A DNA stretch of 64,000 nt from Methylobacterium sp. 17Sr1-1 (GTDB lineage: Bacteria; Pseudomonadota; Alphaproteobacteria; Rhizobiales; Beijerinckiaceae): contig NZ_CP029552.1 in the NCBI RefSeq assembly GCF_003173775.1, forward strand, positions 1,993,001 through 2,057,000, in the 5' to 3' direction. Under the pieces are notes generated by a model, which saw nothing but the letters and a program-made list of their open reading frames with translations, did not search any database and was not told the DNA's origin. Below are positions 42,678 to 51,678 of this stretch, one piece after another. Each line of letters starts with the position of its first letter. Position 1 is the first letter of the stretch. Both the position numbers and the translations under genes were made by a program.

Positions 42678-43456
42678 GTCGGGTTCCTCCGGGTGCAGGG
42701 CGGGCTCGCCTCAGGATAGGGCGCCCGGGGGGCTCTCTCCACCGCCGCGGCGCTGTTCTTCAGGCCGTCGCGCACCGCCGCCTCGGTCGCCGTCGCGGCG
42801 GCCGCGCCGTCGCCGGCCCGGATCGCCGCCGCGATCGCCGCGTGGGTGCGCCAGGCGACGTCGTGCGCCTGCGGATCGGTCGGGCGGCTCAGGTGGAACA
42901 GCACGTCGAGCGCCGCCTCCGTCACCGCGCCGACCGAGTGCATGAACCGGTTGCCGGAGGCCTCGGCCAGCGCGAGGTGGAAGGCGACGTCGGCCCGGGC
43001 GAAGGCCGGGTCGAGGCCCGGGGCCGCTCGCATCGCCGCGACGCAGGCGTCCAGCGTGTCGAGGTCGGCCGCATTCCGACGCGCGGCGGCGAGCGCCGCC
43101 GCCGCCGGCTCGATGGCGAGGCGGATCTCGGCGAGGTCGCTGAGGAAGCGCGGGTCGATGCCGGCCTCGATGGTCCAGGCGAGCACGTCGCGGTCGAACA
43201 GGTTCCAGGCCGCCCGCTCGCGCACCCGCGTGCCGACCCGGGTGCGGGTCTCGATCATGCCCTTGCCCGCGAGCGTCTTGATCGCCTCGCGCAGGACCGT
43301 GCGCGACACCCCGAAGCGCGCGAGCAGGACCGGCTCGCCCGGCAGCACGTCGCCTTGCGCGTAACGTCCGGCGACGATGCCGGTGCCGAGCGCCCGGGCG
43401 ACCCGGGCGTGGCCCGGGGCATGCCGTGGCACGGTTTCGGCGCCGAGTTCATCCAA
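42674..43456 (-). CDS. GntR-family regulator (FadR subgroup) of the sugar oxidation locus
   Basis: This 260-residue regulator has a winged helix at about 18-85 (RVARALGTGIVAGRYAQGDVLP, FGVSRTVLREAIKTLAGKGMI) and an FCD effector domain with EIRLAIEPAAAALAAARR, FHLALAEASGNRFM and TDPQAHDVAWRTHAAIAAAI. I chose a TTG start at 43456 because GGGAGG lies 8 bases before it. An ATG at 43537 has no such site and falls inside the presumed operator. It opens the operon with mutarotase, lactonase and monooxygenase and is divergent from the dehydrogenase-chvE-gguAB operon, so it probably controls both. Confidence 0.88.
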   Translation of the reverse strand: MDELGAETVPRHAPGHARVARALGTGIVAGRYAQGDVLPGEPVLLARFGVSRTVLREAIKTLAGKGMIETRTRVGTRVRERAAWNLFDRDVLAWTIEAGIDPRFLSDLAEIRLAIEPAAAALAAARRNAADLDTLDACVAAMRAAPGLDPAFARADVAFHLALAEASGNRFMHSVGAVTEAALDVLFHLSRPTDPQAHDVAWRTHAAIAAAIRAGDGAAAATATEAAVRDGLKNSAAAVERAPRAPYPEASPPCTRRNPT

Positions 43457-43531
43457 GGTTGCATCCTCCCGCGGTCTTTCGCCTCTTGCCCGCGCGTCAG
43501 GATTCCGCGATAAGGGCCGGGCCACTGGAAT

Positions 43532-43548
43532 AGTCATATTAAATGATT
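43532..43548. promoter_or_regulatory. Candidate operator for the divergent sugar operons
   Basis: AGTCAT-ATTAA-ATGATT is a 17-base dyad with one mismatch in an AT-rich island within very GC-rich DNA. It lies between the TTG start of the GntR regulator (43456) and the TTG start of the dehydrogenase (43592), suitable for controlling both promoters. Confidence 0.5.
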
Positions 43549-43591
43549 TTCAGTGCGTCGAGCGATCCGACGGGCTTCGAGGGAGGAAGCG

Positions 43592-44350
43592 TTGGCGGCA
43601 ATCTATCCGGACCTTGCGGGCAAGGTCGTGGTGGTGACGGGCGGCGGCTCCGGCATCGGGGCCGAGCTGGTCCGGCACTTCGCGCGGCAGCAGGCGCGGG
43701 TCGGCTTCCTGGACATCGCGGACGGGCCCTCGCGGGCGCTCGCCTCCGAGCTCGAGGGGCAAGGCCTCGCGGTCGCCTTCGAGCACGCCGACGTCACCGA
43801 CATTCCGGCCCTGAAGGCCGCGATCGGCCGGGTGCGCGAGCGCTTCGGCCCGGTCGACGTGCTGATGAACAACGCGGCCCACGACGAGCGCCACCCCACC
43901 GAGGAGGTGACGGAGGCCTACTGGGACGGCCGCATCGCGGTGAACCTCAAGCACCAGTTCTTCGCCGCCCAAGCCGTCCTGCCCGACATGAAGGCGAAGG
44001 GCGCCGGCGCGATCGTGAATTTCGGCTCGGTCTCGTGGATGATCGGCCAGGGCGGCATGGCCGCCTACACCGCCTGCAAGTCGGGGGTGATCGGGCTGAC
44101 GCGCTCGCTCGCCCGGGATTTCGGACCCTACGGCATCCGCGTCAACGCGCTGGCGCCGGGCTGGATCATGACCGAGCGCCAGCTCGCCCTCTGGGTGACG
44201 CCGGAATCCGAGGCCGAGATCAACGCCCGCCAGTGCCTCAAGCGCAAGCTGGTGCCGGCGGACGTCGCCCGCTTCGCGGTCTTCCTCGCCTCGGAGGAGG
44301 CCGGCGCCTGCACCAACCAGCATTACGTCGTCGACGGCGGCTGGGTGTAG
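43592..44350 (+). CDS. SDR-family sugar 1-dehydrogenase (probable)
   Basis: This 252-residue classical SDR has the cofactor loop TGGGSGIG (16-23), NNAA (93-96), Ser146, Tyr159 and Lys163 in the standard S-x12-Y-x3-K spacing (AAYTACKSG), and the C-terminal [11 protein letters not shown]. The acidic residue in FLDIAD after the second strand favours NAD. The TTG start at 43592 follows AGGGAGGA; upstream in-frame codons have no ribosome-binding site. It is followed by chvE and is divergent from mutarotase and lactonase genes. A galactose, arabinose or related aldose dehydrogenase is therefore the likely role, but the substrate is inferred. Confidence 0.85.
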   Translation: MAAIYPDLAGKVVVVTGGGSGIGAELVRHFARQQARVGFLDIADGPSRALASELEGQGLAVAFEHADVTDIPALKAAIGRVRERFGPVDVLMNNAAHDERHPTEEVTEAYWDGRIAVNLKHQFFAAQAVLPDMKAKGAGAIVNFGSVSWMIGQGGMAAYTACKSGVIGLTRSLARDFGPYGIRVNALAPGWIMTERQLALWVTPESEAEINARQCLKRKLVPADVARFAVFLASEEAGACTNQHYVVDGGWV

Positions 44351-44358
44351 CCTCTCCC

Positions 44359-44378
44359 GGCCGGCGGGTGCGCCGGCC
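44359..44378. terminator. Hairpin between the dehydrogenase gene and chvE
   Basis: GGCCGGCG-GGTG-CGCCGGCC is a perfect 8-base-pair stem nine bases after the SDR stop. It has no T-tract. It could cause partial termination or protect the downstream binding-protein message. A second small stem (CCCGCG/CGCGGG, 44408-44429) precedes the chvE Shine-Dalgarno. Confidence 0.45.
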
Positions 44379-44445
44379 CGCTCCATCGCGTCACGGTTCC
44401 CGATCAGCCCCGCGCGACCAAGACGCGGGAATTCCCGGAGGAAAC

Positions 44446-45510
44446 ATGAAGTCTCTCGCCGCCCTCATCGGCGGGGCCCTGGTGGCCGCCGCGCTGCTCG
44501 CTTCCCCGGCTCACGCCCAGCAGAAGGGTAAGGTCGGCGTCGCGATGCCGACGAAGTCGTCGGCGCGCTGGATCGCCGACGGCCAGGGCCTCGTCCAGGC
44601 GCTCAAGGCCAAGGGCTACACCCCCGACCTGCAATACGCCGAGGACGAGATCCCCAACCAGCTGTCGCAGATCGAGAACATGATCACCACCGGCGCCAAG
44701 GTGCTGGTGATCGCGGCGATCGACGGCACCACCCTGTCGGACGTGCTGCAGCAGGCGAGCGACCGCGGCATCAAGGTCATCGCCTACGACCGCCTGATCC
44801 GCGGCTCGAAGAACGTCGATTACTATGCGACCTTCGACAACTTCCAGGTCGGCGTGCTGCAAGGCAGCTACATCGTCGACAAGCTCGGCCTCAAGGACGG
44901 CAAGGGGCCGTTCAACATCGAGCTGTTCGGAGGCTCGCCCGACGACAACAACGCCTACTTCTTCTACGACGGGGCGATGTCGGCGCTGAAGCCCTACATC
45001 GATTCCGGCAAGCTGGTCGTGCAGAGCAAGCAGCTCGGGATGGACAAGGTCTCGACCCTGCGCTGGGACGGCGCGGCGGCCCAGGCGCGCATGGACAACC
45101 TGCTCTCCGCCTTCTACGGCAACAAGCGCGTCGACGCGGTGCTGTCGCCCTATGATGGCATCTCGATCGGCATCATCTCGTCGCTGAAGGGCGTCGGCTA
45201 CGGCTCGTCCGACCAGCCGCTGCCGGTCATCACCGGGCAGGACGCCGAACTGCCCTCGATCAAGTCGATCGTGCGGGGTGAGCAGAGCATGACGGTGTTC
45301 AAGGACACCCGCGAGCTCGCCAAGGTCACGAGCGACATGGTCGACGCGATCTCGTCCGGCGGCCAGGTCGCGGTGAACGATACCAAGACCTACAACAACG
45401 GCGTCAAGGTGGTGCCGTCCTACCTGCTGAAGCCGGTCGCGGTCGACAGGGACAACTGGCAGAAGACGGTGGTCGACAGCGGCTACTACAAGGCCTCGCA
45501 GGTCAAGTGA
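44446..45510 (+). CDS. chvE: ChvE-type multiple-monosaccharide periplasmic binding protein
   Basis: This 354-residue protein has a clear signal peptide ending SPAHAQ (about 1-25) and the periplasmic binding fold of the ribose/galactose/xylose class: [62 protein letters not shown] and [26 protein letters not shown] and SPDDNNA are features I associate with ChvE/XylF. In Agrobacterium ChvE binds galactose, glucose, arabinose and related sugars and also signals to VirA; no virulence genes are seen here, so transport is the role. GGAGG precedes the ATG. The ATPase starts at its stop codon (TGATG). Confidence 0.93.
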   Translation: MKSLAALIGGALVAAALLASPAHAQQKGKVGVAMPTKSSARWIADGQGLVQALKAKGYTPDLQYAEDEIPNQLSQIENMITTGAKVLVIAAIDGTTLSDVLQQASDRGIKVIAYDRLIRGSKNVDYYATFDNFQVGVLQGSYIVDKLGLKDGKGPFNIELFGGSPDDNNAYFFYDGAMSALKPYIDSGKLVVQSKQLGMDKVSTLRWDGAAAQARMDNLLSAFYGNKRVDAVLSPYDGISIGIISSLKGVGYGSSDQPLPVITGQDAELPSIKSIVRGEQSMTVFKDTRELAKVTSDMVDAISSGGQVAVNDTKTYNNGVKVVPSYLLKPVAVDRDNWQKTVVDSGYYKASQVK

Positions 45511-47096
45511 TGGCGGCGTCCCCGGCCTTCGCGGGGGTGCCGAGCGCATCCCCGATCCTGGAGATGCGCGGCATCACCAAGGCGTTCCCCGGCGTGAAGG
45601 CGCTCGACAACGTCACCCTCGCCGTCCGCGCCGGCGAGATCCACGCCGTCTGCGGCGAGAACGGGGCCGGGAAGTCGACCCTGATGAAGGTGCTGAGCGG
45701 GGTCTACCCCGCCGGCTCCTACGACGGCAGCATCCTGTTCGACGGCGAGGAACGGCGCTTCTCCGGCATCACCGACAGCGAGGCGCTCGGCATCATCATC
45801 ATCCACCAGGAGCTCGCCCTGGTGCCGCTCCTGTCGATCGCGGAAAACATCTTCCTCGGCAACGAGGCGGCCTCGCGCTTCGGCGTGATCGACTGGCCCC
45901 ACGTCATGGCGCGCACCCGGGACCTGCTCGCCCGGGTCGGCCTCGACGAGGCGCCCGAGACCCTGGTGACCGATCTCGGCGTCGGCAAGCAGCAGCTCGT
46001 CGAGATCGCCAAGGCCCTGTCGAAGCGGGTGCGGCTGCTCATCCTCGACGAGCCGACCGCCTCGCTCAACGAGAGCGACAGCGACGCGCTGCTCACCCTC
46101 CTGGAGGCGTTCCGGGAGCAGGGCATCACCTCGATCCTGATCTCGCACAAGCTCAACGAGGTCGCCCGGGTCGCCGACAGCGTCACGATCCTGCGCGACG
46201 GCGCCAGCGTCGAGACGCTGCCGCGGGACGCGATGCTCGGGCCCGACGGCCGCCTCAACGAGGACCGGATCATCAAGGGCATGGTCGGGCGCGACCTCGC
46301 CCACCGCTATCCCCCGCGGGAGGGCGTCGCGATCGGCGAGCCGCTCCTCGAGGTGAGGGGATGGAGCGTGCGCCACCCGCTCCACCCCGACCGGCTGGCG
46401 GTGGAGGAGGTGAGCCTCACCGTGCGCCGCGGCGAGGTCGTCGGCATGGCGGGCCTGCTCGGGGCCGGGCGGACCGAGTTCGCCATGAGCCTGTTCGGCG
46501 GCGCCTACGGTACGCGCGTCGCCGGCGAGGCGCGCTTGCGGGGCCAGCCCGCGGACCTCGGGAGCGTCGAGAAGGCGATCGCGGCCGGCCTCGCCTACGC
46601 CACCGAGGACCGCAAGGGCTACGGCCTCGTGCTCCACGAGGACATCCGCACCAACGTCTCGCTGGCGAACCTCCCCGGCGTCTCGGCGAAGGGCGTGATC
46701 GACGAGGACCGCGAGCGGGCGGTAGCCGAGCGCTACCGCGAGCGCCTGCGCATCCGCTCCTCGGGCATCGGCCAGGCCACGGTGAACCTGTCGGGCGGCA
46801 ACCAGCAGAAGGTCGTGCTGAGCAAGTGGCTCTTCGCCGACCCGGACGTGCTGATCCTCGACGAGCCGACCCGCGGCATCGATGTCGGCGCCAAGTACGA
46901 GATCTACGCGATCATCAACGACCTCGCCGCCCAGGGGAAGGGCGTGCTGATCATCTCCTCGGAGATGCCCGAGCTGCTCGGGATGTGCGACCGCATCCTC
47001 GTCATGAACCGGGGTCGCATCGTCGGCGAACTTCCCGCGGCGGAGGCCTCGCAGGAGGCGATCATGCGGGCCATCGTCACCTCGGGAGGACATTGA
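45510..47096 (+). CDS. gguA: Sugar ABC transporter ATP-binding protein, double NBD (GguA)
   Basis: The 528-residue ATPase has two fused nucleotide-binding domains, as in XylG/MglA. The first has Walker [10 protein letters not shown], a Q-loop in [11 protein letters not shown] and Walker [12 protein letters not shown]. Its signature is weak ([15 protein letters not shown]). The second has LLGAGRTE as a degenerate Walker A, then a strong signature [15 protein letters not shown] and Walker [15 protein letters not shown]. This asymmetry is normal for CUT2 transporters. It is coupled to chvE and followed after five bases by the permease gene. Confidence 0.94.
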   Translation: MAASPAFAGVPSASPILEMRGITKAFPGVKALDNVTLAVRAGEIHAVCGENGAGKSTLMKVLSGVYPAGSYDGSILFDGEERRFSGITDSEALGIIIIHQELALVPLLSIAENIFLGNEAASRFGVIDWPHVMARTRDLLARVGLDEAPETLVTDLGVGKQQLVEIAKALSKRVRLLILDEPTASLNESDSDALLTLLEAFREQGITSILISHKLNEVARVADSVTILRDGASVETLPRDAMLGPDGRLNEDRIIKGMVGRDLAHRYPPREGVAIGEPLLEVRGWSVRHPLHPDRLAVEEVSLTVRRGEVVGMAGLLGAGRTEFAMSLFGGAYGTRVAGEARLRGQPADLGSVEKAIAAGLAYATEDRKGYGLVLHEDIRTNVSLANLPGVSAKGVIDEDRERAVAERYRERLRIRSSGIGQATVNLSGGNQQKVVLSKWLFADPDVLILDEPTRGIDVGAKYEIYAIINDLAAQGKGVLIISSEMPELLGMCDRILVMNRGRIVGELPAAEASQEAIMRAIVTSGGH

Positions 47097-47101
47097 CGAC
47101 A

Positions 47102-48307
47102 ATGAGCGACACCGCCACTCCCCTCCAGGCGCCGCGTCCGTCGACGGTCGCCGGCTTCAACGCGAAAGCCTTCTCCGGGTCCCTGCGCGACTACGGCATG
47201 ATCCTGTGCCTCGTCGGCATCGTGCTCTTCTTTCAGTTCTTCACCGACGGGGCGCTGCTGCGCCCGCTCAACCTCACCAACCTGGTGCTGCAGAACAGCT
47301 ACATCGTGGTGATGGCGCTGGGCATGCTCCTGGTGATCGTGGCCGGGCATATCGACCTGTCTGTCGGCTCGACCGCGGGCTTCATCGGCGCGCTCGCCGC
47401 GGTGCTGATGGTGCAGATGGGCCTGCATCCGCTGCTCGCGACGGTCCTGTGCCTCGTCGCCGGCGGGGTCATCGGCGCGGCGCAGGGGTGGTGGGTCGCG
47501 TACCTCCGCATCCCGTCCTTCATCGTCACCCTCGCCGGGATGCTGGTGTTCAAGGGCCTGACCCTGGCGCTGCTCGCCGGCCAGTCGGTCGGGCCGTTCC
47601 CGTCCGACTTCCAGAAGCTCAGCTCCGGCTTCATCCCGGACATCGTCACCGGCGGCTCGTTGCGGATCACCTCGGTCCTCGTCGGCGTCGCGCTCGCAGC
47701 GATCCTCGTCGGCTCGAACCTGCGCCGGCGCCTCGGCCAGCAGCGCCAGGGCTTCACCCCGGAGCCGATGGGCGCCTTCGCCCTCAAGAATGCGCTGGTC
47801 GCGGCCGTCATCGTCGCCTTCAGCACCTGGCTCGCCACCTATCGCGGCCTGCCGAACGTGCTGATCGTGATGTTCGCGCTGATCCTGCTCTACCGCTTCG
47901 TGACGAGCCGCACGGTGATCGGGCGCCGGGTCTATGCCCTCGGCGGCAACGAGAAGGCGGCCAAGCTGTCGGGCATCAACACCGAGCGCCTGACCTTCCT
48001 CACCTTCGTCAACATGGGCGTGCTCGCCGCGCTCGCCGGCCTGATCTTCGCCGCGCGGCTCAACACCGCGACCCCGAAGGCGGGTTTGGGCTTCGAGCTC
48101 GACGTGATCGCCGCCTGCTTCATCGGCGGCGCCTCGGCGTCCGGCGGCGTCGGCAAGGTGACGGGCGCTGTGGTCGGCGCGCTGATCATGGGCGTGATGA
48201 ACAACGGCATGTCGATCCTCGGCATCGGCATCGACTACCAGCAGGTCATCAAGGGGCTGGTGCTGCTCGGCGCGGTGAGCATCGATCAGTATTATCGCAA
48301 GCGGTAA
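47102..48307 (+). CDS. gguB: Monosaccharide ABC transporter permease (GguB/XylH)
   Basis: This 401-residue inner-membrane permease has about ten to twelve helices. The CUT2 motif VIVAGHIDLSVGSTAGFIGALAA follows the second helix. Later segments RRVYALGGNEKAAKLSGINTERLTF (cytoplasmic coupling loop), FELDVIAACFIGGASASGGVGK and NNGMSILGIGIDYQQVIKGLVLLGAV are strongly conserved in XylH/GguB. It completes the dehydrogenase-chvE-gguA-gguB operon. A family-A inverted repeat follows and may end transcription. Confidence 0.94.
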   Translation: MSDTATPLQAPRPSTVAGFNAKAFSGSLRDYGMILCLVGIVLFFQFFTDGALLRPLNLTNLVLQNSYIVVMALGMLLVIVAGHIDLSVGSTAGFIGALAAVLMVQMGLHPLLATVLCLVAGGVIGAAQGWWVAYLRIPSFIVTLAGMLVFKGLTLALLAGQSVGPFPSDFQKLSSGFIPDIVTGGSLRITSVLVGVALAAILVGSNLRRRLGQQRQGFTPEPMGAFALKNALVAAVIVAFSTWLATYRGLPNVLIVMFALILLYRFVTSRTVIGRRVYALGGNEKAAKLSGINTERLTFLTFVNMGVLAALAGLIFAARLNTATPKAGLGFELDVIAACFIGGASASGGVGKVTGAVVGALIMGVMNNGMSILGIGIDYQQVIKGLVLLGAVSIDQYYRKR

Positions 48308-48350
48308 GGAGTACGTCCGTCCGCTGGCACCACCGGCCGTTCCATCCTCG

Positions 48351-48493
48351 ATGTCGTCCCGGGGCTCGCCGAAGGCGAGAACCCGGGATCCATAGCCGCT
48401 GACGATGCAGGACGAACCGGACCGCGATCCGCTGTTTCAGGACACGCCGGCGGTTATCGATCCCGGGTTCCGCTTTCGCGGCCCCGGGATGAC
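48351..48493. repeat. Intergenic inverted repeat (family A), copy 4
   Basis: It begins ATGTCGTCCCGGGGCTCGCC and ends TTTCGCGGCCCCGGGATGAC, with inner arms AACCCGGGATCCATAGCCG and CGGTTATCGATCCCGGGTT. It occupies the region downstream of gguB; the rest of 48308-48612 holds only the leader of the next small gene. Confidence 0.88.
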
Positions 48494-48612
48494 GATGGAG
48501 GGTGGGAGCGCCGTCGGGAGAGGCGGCGGCTCGCGCCCGTCATCCTTCGACCGCGCGAACCGTCCCACCCGCCCGGCGTTGCCCCCGGCGATAAACTCTC
48601 CGGGAGCATCCC

Positions 48613-48774
48613 ATGACCGATCCCAAGACCCAGCCGCCGGGCGTCGACGAGGACGCGATCAGCCGGCCGCGCTTGACCCCGCAGGGGCGCGACGCGCCGG
48701 AGCCAGGGGGCGAGGATGCGACCGATCCGGCCGGCGGCGCCAAGCAGGGGCAGGGCGACAAGGCGGAAGGGTAG
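48613..48774 (+). CDS. Small acidic, probably disordered protein
   Basis: This 53-residue reading frame (MTDPKTQPPGVDEDAISRPR...GQGDKAEG) is preceded by GGGAG nine bases before its ATG. It is rich in Pro, Gly, Asp and Glu with no hydrophobic segment, cysteine or recognisable domain. It lies between gguB and aroQ and has the codon bias of its neighbours (third positions mostly G or C). I do not recognise a family. Its reality rests on the ribosome-binding site and codon use. Confidence 0.55.
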   Translation: MTDPKTQPPGVDEDAISRPRLTPQGRDAPEPGGEDATDPAGGAKQGQGDKAEG

Positions 48775-48855
48775 CGCGGACCCCGTTGACGACCGCCGGT
48801 GAAGGCGCCCTAACAGCGGCCGGACACGCGAGAAGCCGCATCAAGGAGCCCCGTC

Positions 48856-49302
48856 ATGAGCCGCCTCGTCTACGTGCTGAACGGCCCGAACCTGAACCTG
48901 CTCGGCAAGCGCCAGCCGCACATCTACGGCAGCGAGACGCTGGCCGACGTCGAGGCCTCCTGCCGGACGCTCGCCGGCGAGCTGGGCCTGGAAATCCGCT
49001 TCCACCAGTCGAACCGCGAATACGAGATCATCGACTGGATCCACGAGGCGCGCGAGACAGCCGGCGGGATCGTCATCAACCCGGCGGCCTTCACCCATAC
49101 CTCGGTGGCGATCCTCGACGCGCTCAACACCTTCGAGGCGCCGGTGATCGAGGTGCACATCTCGAACGTCCACAAGCGCGAGGCGTTTCGCCACCACTCC
49201 TACGTCTCGCTGCGCGCCGACGGCGTGATCGCGGGGCTCGGCACGCAGGGCTACGGGCTGGCCTTGCGCCGTCTCGCGCACCTGATCGACGCGAAGGGGT
49301 GA
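48856..49302 (+). CDS. aroQ: Type II 3-dehydroquinate dehydratase
   Basis: This 148-residue dodecameric shikimate-pathway enzyme converts 3-dehydroquinate to 3-dehydroshikimate. The active-site tyrosine is in [13 protein letters not shown] (Tyr24), the substrate-binding Asn/Ala pair in [11 protein letters not shown], the catalytic histidine in EVHISN (His101), and the arginine in FRHHSYVS. Length and motifs are complete. The quinate-type enzyme can also work catabolically, but no other quinate genes are here. AAGGAG precedes the ATG. A hairpin follows its stop. Confidence 0.95.
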   Translation: MSRLVYVLNGPNLNLLGKRQPHIYGSETLADVEASCRTLAGELGLEIRFHQSNREYEIIDWIHEARETAGGIVINPAAFTHTSVAILDALNTFEAPVIEVHISNVHKREAFRHHSYVSLRADGVIAGLGTQGYGLALRRLAHLIDAKG

Positions 49303-49331
49303 CGCCGGCGCGTCCGTTCGAAGCATGACGA

Positions 49332-49357
49332 GGGTTCCCGCCGACGGGCGGGAACCC
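49332..49357. terminator. Hairpin downstream of aroQ
   Basis: GGGTTCCCGCC-GACG-GGCGGGAACCC has an 11-base-pair perfect stem 29 bases after the aroQ stop. There is no T-tract, so intrinsic termination is probable only by position. Confidence 0.6.
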
Positions 49358-49489
49358 GCGCGCCGGTCGGCCCGAACGTGGTGCCGGCGCGATCACCGCC
49401 GATATGTGAGCACGGAGAGTTTCGTGCTTCGTTTTTCGCTGGACGTCGTCCTATGATCCTGCGGCCCTGTTGAGAAGGACCATGGTCCC

Positions 49490-49879
49490 ATGACGGAGGG
49501 AGAGCGCTTCGTCGGTTCCCTGCTGGCGAAGACCGACTTTCACGACAGCAGCAAGCGACGGTCCTACGTCTTCACCCGAGCTGTCGCCACGCGTCTGGTC
49601 GACAACCCAACGCTGATCCGGAACGGGCAGGCCTACCTCGAGCGTCACATGCGCGGCGATCCGAGGCAGTCCCGCTACTACGCGATGTGGACCGATCTCC
49701 TCCGGCAGGACGTGACGGTGATCGCGCGCCGCCTGCTGGAGGATTCGCCGGAGGGTGATCTCCTTCGCGACACCCAGCCGGTCTTCGTCGTCCTGTCGCC
49801 GAGCGAACGGGCAGGCGGGAACTCGGATCGCCCCCGTCCGACCGCTGGCGAGATGCCGGGTGTCCTGTCCGCACCATGA
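49490..49879 (+). CDS. Hypothetical protein, possible antitoxin-like partner of the next gene
   Basis: The protein has 129 residues and no membrane segment. The core SRYYAMWTDLLRQDVTVIARRLLEDSPEGDLLRDTQPV resembles the helical end of small proteins often encoded before DUF6036-type nucleotidyltransferases (W..LL......V...L....E...LR...PF). The final 20 residues are low complexity. Its stop overlaps the next gene start (ATGA), so the two are made together. The module resembles a toxin-antitoxin pair of the nucleotidyltransferase type, but I cannot confirm the family. Confidence 0.6.
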   Translation: MTEGERFVGSLLAKTDFHDSSKRRSYVFTRAVATRLVDNPTLIRNGQAYLERHMRGDPRQSRYYAMWTDLLRQDVTVIARRLLEDSPEGDLLRDTQPVFVVLSPSERAGGNSDRPRPTAGEMPGVLSAP

Positions 49880-50172
49880 TGCGACGGAGCAAGATCGATC
49901 ATCTGCTGCGCGCAGCCGCGAGCGTCACCGGCCACCGGACCTTCGTGCTGGTGGGATCCACGGTGGTCCTCGTGCGCTGCAGGAACATCCCGGCGGACAT
50001 GCTGCTGACGCCCGAGATCGACCTGTCCGTGCCGGACATTCCCGACCAAGAGGATGTCTCGGACAGGATAGAAGGCGGCATCGGCCAGGGGTCACCGTTC
50101 CACAACCTCGACGAGTTGCTGCGACGCCTGTCCTTCCTTGCCGCGACCTGCGGGATCGACGTCGATCGATGA
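49876..50172 (+). CDS. Truncated nucleotidyltransferase-like protein (DUF6036/AbiEii-type, possible toxin)
   Basis: This 98-residue protein begins IDHLLRAAASVTGHRTFVLVGSTVVL, the pattern of minimal nucleotidyltransferases: a helix, then a strand ending in Gly-Ser. It continues LLTPEIDLSVPDIP, where the second aspartate of the usual D-x-D is replaced by serine, then DRIEGGIGQGSPFH. Relatives run 160-200 residues and continue after GSxFH. Here the sequence diverges and ends 26 residues later, so it is either a short variant or a decayed gene. It overlaps the upstream gene by four bases. Confidence 0.6.
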   Translation: MMRRSKIDHLLRAAASVTGHRTFVLVGSTVVLVRCRNIPADMLLTPEIDLSVPDIPDQEDVSDRIEGGIGQGSPFHNLDELLRRLSFLAATCGIDVDR

Positions 50173-50253
50173 TCTGACGCGGCGTGCCAACGGGTGGACC
50201 GGAGGCGGTCGCCCGCCTCCGGTCCTCTCGACCGTCCTGCTGCTGGGGGGAAC

Positions 50254-51021
50254 TCAGTCGGTCGAGAACCGGTAGTTCAGGCCGGCGCGCACCACGCCGA
50301 AATCCGCCTTGGGCTTGCCGAGGCCGTAATAGGCGTTGGTGGCGGTGTCGTAGACGAGGCCGCCGCTGCCGCCGTTGCGATCGAGGCTGACGTAGAGCGC
50401 CTCGATCCGGGCGCTCAGGCGCTCGGTGATCGCGTATTCGACGCCGCCGCCGGCGGTCCAGCCGGTGCGGAACGTGTCGGGCAAGGTGCCGGTGTAGTAG
50501 GAAGCGTTCGCCGGATTGCTGCCGCCGCCATAGGCGAAGCCGCCGGTGCCGTAGACCAGGAACCGGTCGAAGGCGTAGCCGATCCGGCCGCGCACCGTGC
50601 CGAACCAGTCGAGGCTCGGGCCGACGTCGTAGAACGTCGTGCTGCCGACGAGCCCGCTGCGGGCCCGCCCGAAGGTGGTGCCCTGGATGTCGGCCTCGAC
50701 GCCGAGCACGAAGCCGGCGCCCGGCGTGAACTGGTAATTGTAGCCGATCTGGCCGCCGCCGACGAAGGCGGCGTCGCGGCTGCCCGGGGTCACGGTGCCG
50801 TAGGTGGCGTCCGTGAAGGCGCCGCCGCCGCCGCCGAAGCCGGCGCCGGCATTCACGCCGGCGTAGAAGCCGGTCCAGGTGAAGACCGGGACGGGGGTGA
50901 AGGCCGGCGGCGGGGCGACGCGGCGCGGCAGGTCGGCGGCGGAGGCCGGCGACGCCGCCGTGAGGGCAGCCGTCAGGGCGAGCGCGCCGGCGAGGCCGAG
51001 CGCTTCGGTCGATCTGATCAT
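50254..51021 (-). CDS. Outer-membrane beta-barrel protein (Omp25/Omp31 family)
   Basis: This 255-residue protein has a signal peptide (LALTAALTAASPASAADLP, cleavage after ASA). An eight-stranded porin-like barrel follows: FTWTGFYAGVNAGAGFGGG starts it, with alternating aromatic strands, and the final strand VVRAGLNYRF ends in an aromatic residue, as outer-membrane insertion needs. This is the Omp25/31 family common in Hyphomicrobiales. The protein is structural or adhesive rather than enzymatic. The next genes are small and of uncertain coding status. Confidence 0.92.
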   Translation of the reverse strand: MIRSTEALGLAGALALTAALTAASPASAADLPRRVAPPPAFTPVPVFTWTGFYAGVNAGAGFGGGGGAFTDATYGTVTPGSRDAAFVGGGQIGYNYQFTPGAGFVLGVEADIQGTTFGRARSGLVGSTTFYDVGPSLDWFGTVRGRIGYAFDRFLVYGTGGFAYGGGSNPANASYYTGTLPDTFRTGWTAGGGVEYAITERLSARIEALYVSLDRNGGSGGLVYDTATNAYYGLGKPKADFGVVRAGLNYRFSTD

Positions 51022-51121
51022 CGGGAAAAGCCGTGTGTGGGTCTTCGGGGAGAAGCCGGGGCGGTCGATCGTCCTGGCTTTCGTCGTTGGCCGGCGTCGA
51101 GCCGGCGCGTCCGAACCGGGG

Positions 51122-51337
51122 TCAGAGGTTCTGGACGATGCAGATCGCCTGGAGGGCGACCAACAGGATCGCGCCGCCGATCACGAGGCAGAGGGCGGTG
51201 ACGATCAGGGCCTCGCCGCCGTCGGACGGCTCGCGCCGGGAGCGGAGGGCGGGGCGGTCCCCGTCGATCTCCGGGGCCGGGAAGGCCCGGCCGAGGGGGG
51301 CGGGTTGGGGGCGGTCGCCGCGCAGGGCCTCGAGCAT
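51122..51337 (-). CDS. Small single-pass membrane protein, unknown
   Basis: This 71-residue product has a soluble, charged N-terminal part (APLGRAFPAPEIDGDRPALRSRREPSDGG) and one C-terminal helix (EALIVTALCLVIGGAILLVALQAICIV), a tail-anchor layout. AGGAG lies ten bases before the ATG. No family is recognised. It may be co-transcribed with the next small gene (51354-51572) 16 bases upstream. Confidence 0.5.
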   Translation of the reverse strand: MLEALRGDRPQPAPLGRAFPAPEIDGDRPALRSRREPSDGGEALIVTALCLVIGGAILLVALQAICIVQNL

Positions 51338-51353
51338 GGGACGAACTCCTGGG

Positions 51354-51572
51354 TCAGCGGGCCGAAGAAACGATCGGGGATGGGACGATCGGGGCGGGGT
51401 GGACGAGGTCGGCCAGGGTCGCCGCCGCCACCGGCATCCCCAACCCGGCGATCACCGCGAGGCTGCGCACCAGCATCGCCACGGGCAGGCGCGACGGCTG
51501 CCGGCGGTGCGGCGCGGACCGGAGCTGCAGCGGCTCGGCGGAGGTGCAGAGGAGGGGGATCGGGCGGGCCAT
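51354..51572 (-). CDS. Small hypothetical protein with one hydrophobic segment
   Basis: This 72-residue product has a basic N-terminal half (LRSAPHRRQPSRLP) and one hydrophobic stretch (VAMLVRSLAVIAGLGMPVAAATLADLV). AGGAA precedes the ATG at reasonable spacing. It is divergent from the DUF6502 gene, and the 147 bases between them contain three copies of a dyad. I do not recognise a family, and coding status is plausible only. Confidence 0.4.
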   Translation of the reverse strand: MARPIPLLCTSAEPLQLRSAPHRRQPSRLPVAMLVRSLAVIAGLGMPVAAATLADLVHPAPIVPSPIVSSAR

Positions 51573-51598
51573 CGGGGGTTCCTGTGGCGGAAGACGGC

Positions 51599-51615
51599 GT
51601 GGGAAATCTGACCAC
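51599..51615. promoter_or_regulatory. GTGGG-N7-CCCAC dyad, site 1
   Basis: GTGGGAAATCTGACCAC has one mismatch in its right half (ACCAC for CCCAC). It is the first of three 17-base dyads between divergent genes; sites begin 31 and then 49 bases apart. Confidence 0.55.
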
Positions 51616-51629
51616 GTCCCGATGTTTAT

Positions 51630-51646
51630 GTGGGCAAAATTCCCAC
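51630..51646. promoter_or_regulatory. GTGGG-N7-CCCAC dyad, site 2
   Basis: GTGGGCAAAATTCCCAC has perfect five-base arms and an AT-rich centre, in the middle of the intergenic region before the DUF6502 gene. Confidence 0.65.
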
Positions 51647-51678
51647 GTCAATCGGAAAACGCGGTGAGGCGCGCTTTC

